Origin: Acidobacteriota bacterium
GTDB taxonomy: Bacteria; Acidobacteriota; Polarisedimenticolia; Gp22-AA2
Direction of reading: 5' to 3'
Assembly (NCBI GenBank): GCA_027297005.1
Contig: JAPUIN010000179.1
Location: 1-17,255 of the forward strand
DNA: 17,255 bases
This document shows positions 15,933-17,255 of the stretch, in pieces; positions within the stretch are counted from its first letter, which is position 1; every line of letters starts with the position of its first letter. The notes beneath the pieces are model-generated. The model was given only the letters and a program-made list of their open reading frames with translations, searched no databases and was not told the origin of the DNA. Made by a program: the position numbers and the translations under genes.

Positions 15933-16543
15933 ACGTCTTTCTCCCCGTCGATCATGAACCGGCTCACGACCCGATAGCGCGCTCCCCCCGGCTGCAATAC
16001 GCTTTCATAAAGAGCGAATTCCTCGATCCGGAAAGTCCCGAATTCCTCATCCGCATGTCGATTCAAGGCGCTTCGCCATTCGCCTCGCGGCGGTTCCCGA
16101 AATCGGCCGAGCGTCAGATGTGCGCGAAATTCCCGTGTCTCGCGCGGGAAGCCGGCCTGCTCGAGGGCAGTCTCGATCGACGAGACCAGCCGGGCGACCT
16201 CCGCGACATCGCCACCCCGGTCCCTGTCGGCGTCTCGTGTGGGGCCGCGCGCAATACCCGGACACGCGCTGAGCCCGGCCCAGATCACCCGGGGCCTGCC
16301 CCGATCAGGGAAGGCCCCGATGCCGCGAACCTCGACCTCCTGCGGACTACAACCCGCCATTCTCCTGAGGGCGCCCTCGATCCGCTCCACGCGCTCCTCC
16401 GGAATCTCGCCGAGGAACTTCAGGGTCAGGTGAATCCCTTCGGGACGGACCCAACGTACCGGCAACGGCTCGAGCCGCTTCTTCATCACCGCCAGCTTCG
16501 TCCGGATTTCGTCCGGCACACTCGCCGCGACGAACAGCCTCAT
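15929..16543 (-). CDS. thpR: RNA 2',3'-cyclic phosphodiesterase (2H family, ThpR/LigT)
   Basis: The protein has 204 residues, starting at the ATG at 16543 that overlaps the cinA stop as ATGA. The longer open frame upstream to 16744 is the shadow of cinA. Both 2H-superfamily HxTx motifs are present, H38-L-T-L and H132-L-T-L, about 94 residues apart as expected for two-lobed cyclic phosphodiesterases. The start MRLFVAASVP is typical of the family. Relatives hydrolyse RNA 2',3'-cyclic phosphate ends to 2'-phosphates in the cytoplasm. Between the lobes, residues about 94-115 form a charged Arg/Asp/Gly-rich stretch that looks like a lineage-specific insertion. Cotranscription with cinA is a common bacterial arrangement. 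The stop overlaps the plsY start. Confidence 0.93.
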   Translation of the reverse strand: MRLFVAASVPDEIRTKLAVMKKRLEPLPVRWVRPEGIHLTLKFLGEIPEERVERIEGALRRMAGCSPQEVEVRGIGAFPDRGRPRVIWAGLSACPGIARGPTRDADRDRGGDVAEVARLVSSIETALEQAGFPRETREFRAHLTLGRFREPPRGEWRSALNRHADEEFGTFRIEEFALYESVLQPGGARYRVVSRFMIDGEKDV

Positions 16544-17255
16544 CCGGTCTCGTCCAGGAGCACCCGGCGCAGCAGGTCGAGACTTCCGCTGACGGCCCTC
16601 AGGCGAACGGCGTCCCGGTCCCCCGGGAACGAGAAGGACTCCGCGCGCGGCTCGCCGGCACCGCTCAGGCCGACGAACACCAGCCCCGGGGGATGCCCGC
16701 CGCCCGCTTCGGGGCCGGCGTAGCCGGTGACCGAGAGCCCCCATCTCGCTCCCAGGCGCTCCCGGATCCCCGCGGCCATCTCCTCGGCAACCTCCGTACT
16801 GACGGCACCGTGCCGATCAAGAGTCTCGGGGCGGACGCCGACCTCCTGCCGCTTCAGCCGATCACTGTAGCAGACAACTCCACCGACGAAGTACCTCGAG
16901 GAGCCCGGCACGGCCGTGATCGCACTCGCCACTCCCCCGCCGGTCATCGATTCCGCCACCGCAAGCGTCCCCCCCGAGTCGCGCAGGAGCCGCCCCACCA
17001 CCCCCTCCAACGTCTCGTCGTCGACGGCGAACAACCTGCGACCGAGGATGCGACGGATCTCCGCCTCAATCCCCGCGATCCGCCTGGCCTCGCCCCCTCT
17101 TTTCACCGGCTCGCTCAGATGAATCGAAACCTGTCCCGGCGAGCCGAGAATAGTCCACCCGATGCCGGCGGCATCCTTGGCGACCGGCTCGAGCCGTCGA
17201 TCCACCTCCGATTCGCTGAGACCGGCGATCCGCAGCGTCCGGTAGGCGACGCGGA
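16540..17255 (-). CDS. cinA: CinA family protein, C-terminal part (partial, cut by right edge)
   Basis: The reading frame is open to the window edge. The GTG at 17205 is internal: the frame continues upstream through 16 more codons, including the CinA middle-domain sequence RTLRIAGLSESE, so the N-terminal MoaB-like domain lies outside. Visible are the end of the linker domain (to about 16995) and the CinA/PncC C-terminal domain, marked by AES-M-TGGG, VPGSSRYFVGGVVCYSD, a GAVS segment and VTGYAGPEAGGG. In characterised relatives this domain deamidates nicotinamide mononucleotide, recycling the NMN made by DNA ligase; the N-terminal domain can have ADP-ribose pyrophosphatase activity. Two positions differ from the usual motifs: AESC is AESM, and the second G of AGPGGG is E. 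The stop overlaps the thpR start (ATGA), so the two are translationally coupled. The family call is secure; activity is inferred. Confidence 0.93.
   Translation of the reverse strand, partial: RVAYRTLRIAGLSESEVDRRLEPVAKDAAGIGWTILGSPGQVSIHLSEPVKRGGEARRIAGIEAEIRRILGRRLFAVDDETLEGVVGRLLRDSGGTLAVAESMTGGGVASAITAVPGSSRYFVGGVVCYSDRLKRQEVGVRPETLDRHGAVSTEVAEEMAAGIRERLGARWGLSVTGYAGPEAGGGHPPGLVFVGLSGAGEPRAESFSFPGDRDAVRLRAVSGSLDLLRRVLLDETG

Noticed and set aside
16544..16744. N-terminal extension of thpR
   Set aside because: It lies wholly within cinA, is Arg/Gly/Pro-rich, and the family N-terminus MRLFVAASVP starts at 16543 with an ATGA junction.

Overview
This is a GC-rich, densely packed bacterial chromosome segment. 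Every recognisable gene lies on the minus strand, so it reads from the right edge to the left. The content is mainly conserved housekeeping. The style of the large TPR protein (residues 1-200 in particular), the ffh-rpsP-khpA-rimM-trmD-rplS-rnhB order and the high GC suggest an Acidobacteriota-like or related deep-branching Gram-negative lineage. That placement is inference from family resemblance only; no rRNA or other marker in the window settles it.

Layout in transcription order. (1) Positions 17255 to 13508: a cluster joined by stop/start overlaps, with partial cinA, thpR (RNA 2',3'-cyclic phosphodiesterase), plsY and gpsA (two steps of glycerol-3-phosphate/phospholipid synthesis) and a PHP-type CpsB/YwqE-like phosphatase. 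(2) Positions 13507-13427: an AT-rich gap with a good sigma70-type promoter candidate. (3) Positions 13426 to 8719: a TPR lipoprotein, ftsY (SRP receptor), ribD, ribE and ribBA (riboflavin synthesis). (4) Positions 8696 to 4448: ffh (SRP GTPase), then the classic ribosome/tRNA block rpsP, khpA, rimM, trmD, rplS and rnhB. (5) Positions 4443 to 634: a 1002-residue soluble multi-TPR protein with acidic and Pro/Glu tandem repeats, and a divergent NUDIX hydrolase. (6) Positions 633 to 1: no credible gene. This stretch carries a hairpin after the NUDIX gene, a long-range inverted repeat (297-408), and a strong outward promoter whose -35 box sits inside a perfect 19-bp palindrome. That promoter drives an unseen gene or RNA beyond the left edge.

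How the genes work together. The two SRP GTPases (FtsY and Ffh) flank a riboflavin gene block, and the run continues into ribosomal proteins and the rRNA/tRNA maturation factors RimM and TrmD. It therefore looks like a translation and membrane-targeting supercluster with a cofactor module inserted. Translational coupling is pervasive: ATGA, GTGA, TTGA and TGATG junctions, with many GTG starts and three probable TTG starts.

I found no CRISPR array, transposase, integrase, tRNA, rRNA, toxin-antitoxin pair or defence gene. The most unusual material is the left-edge regulatory region, the SRP-riboflavin-SRP arrangement, the large repeat-bearing TPR protein and a 20-codon mini-ORF ahead of rpsP. 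I do not see convincing evidence of a wholly new biological system.
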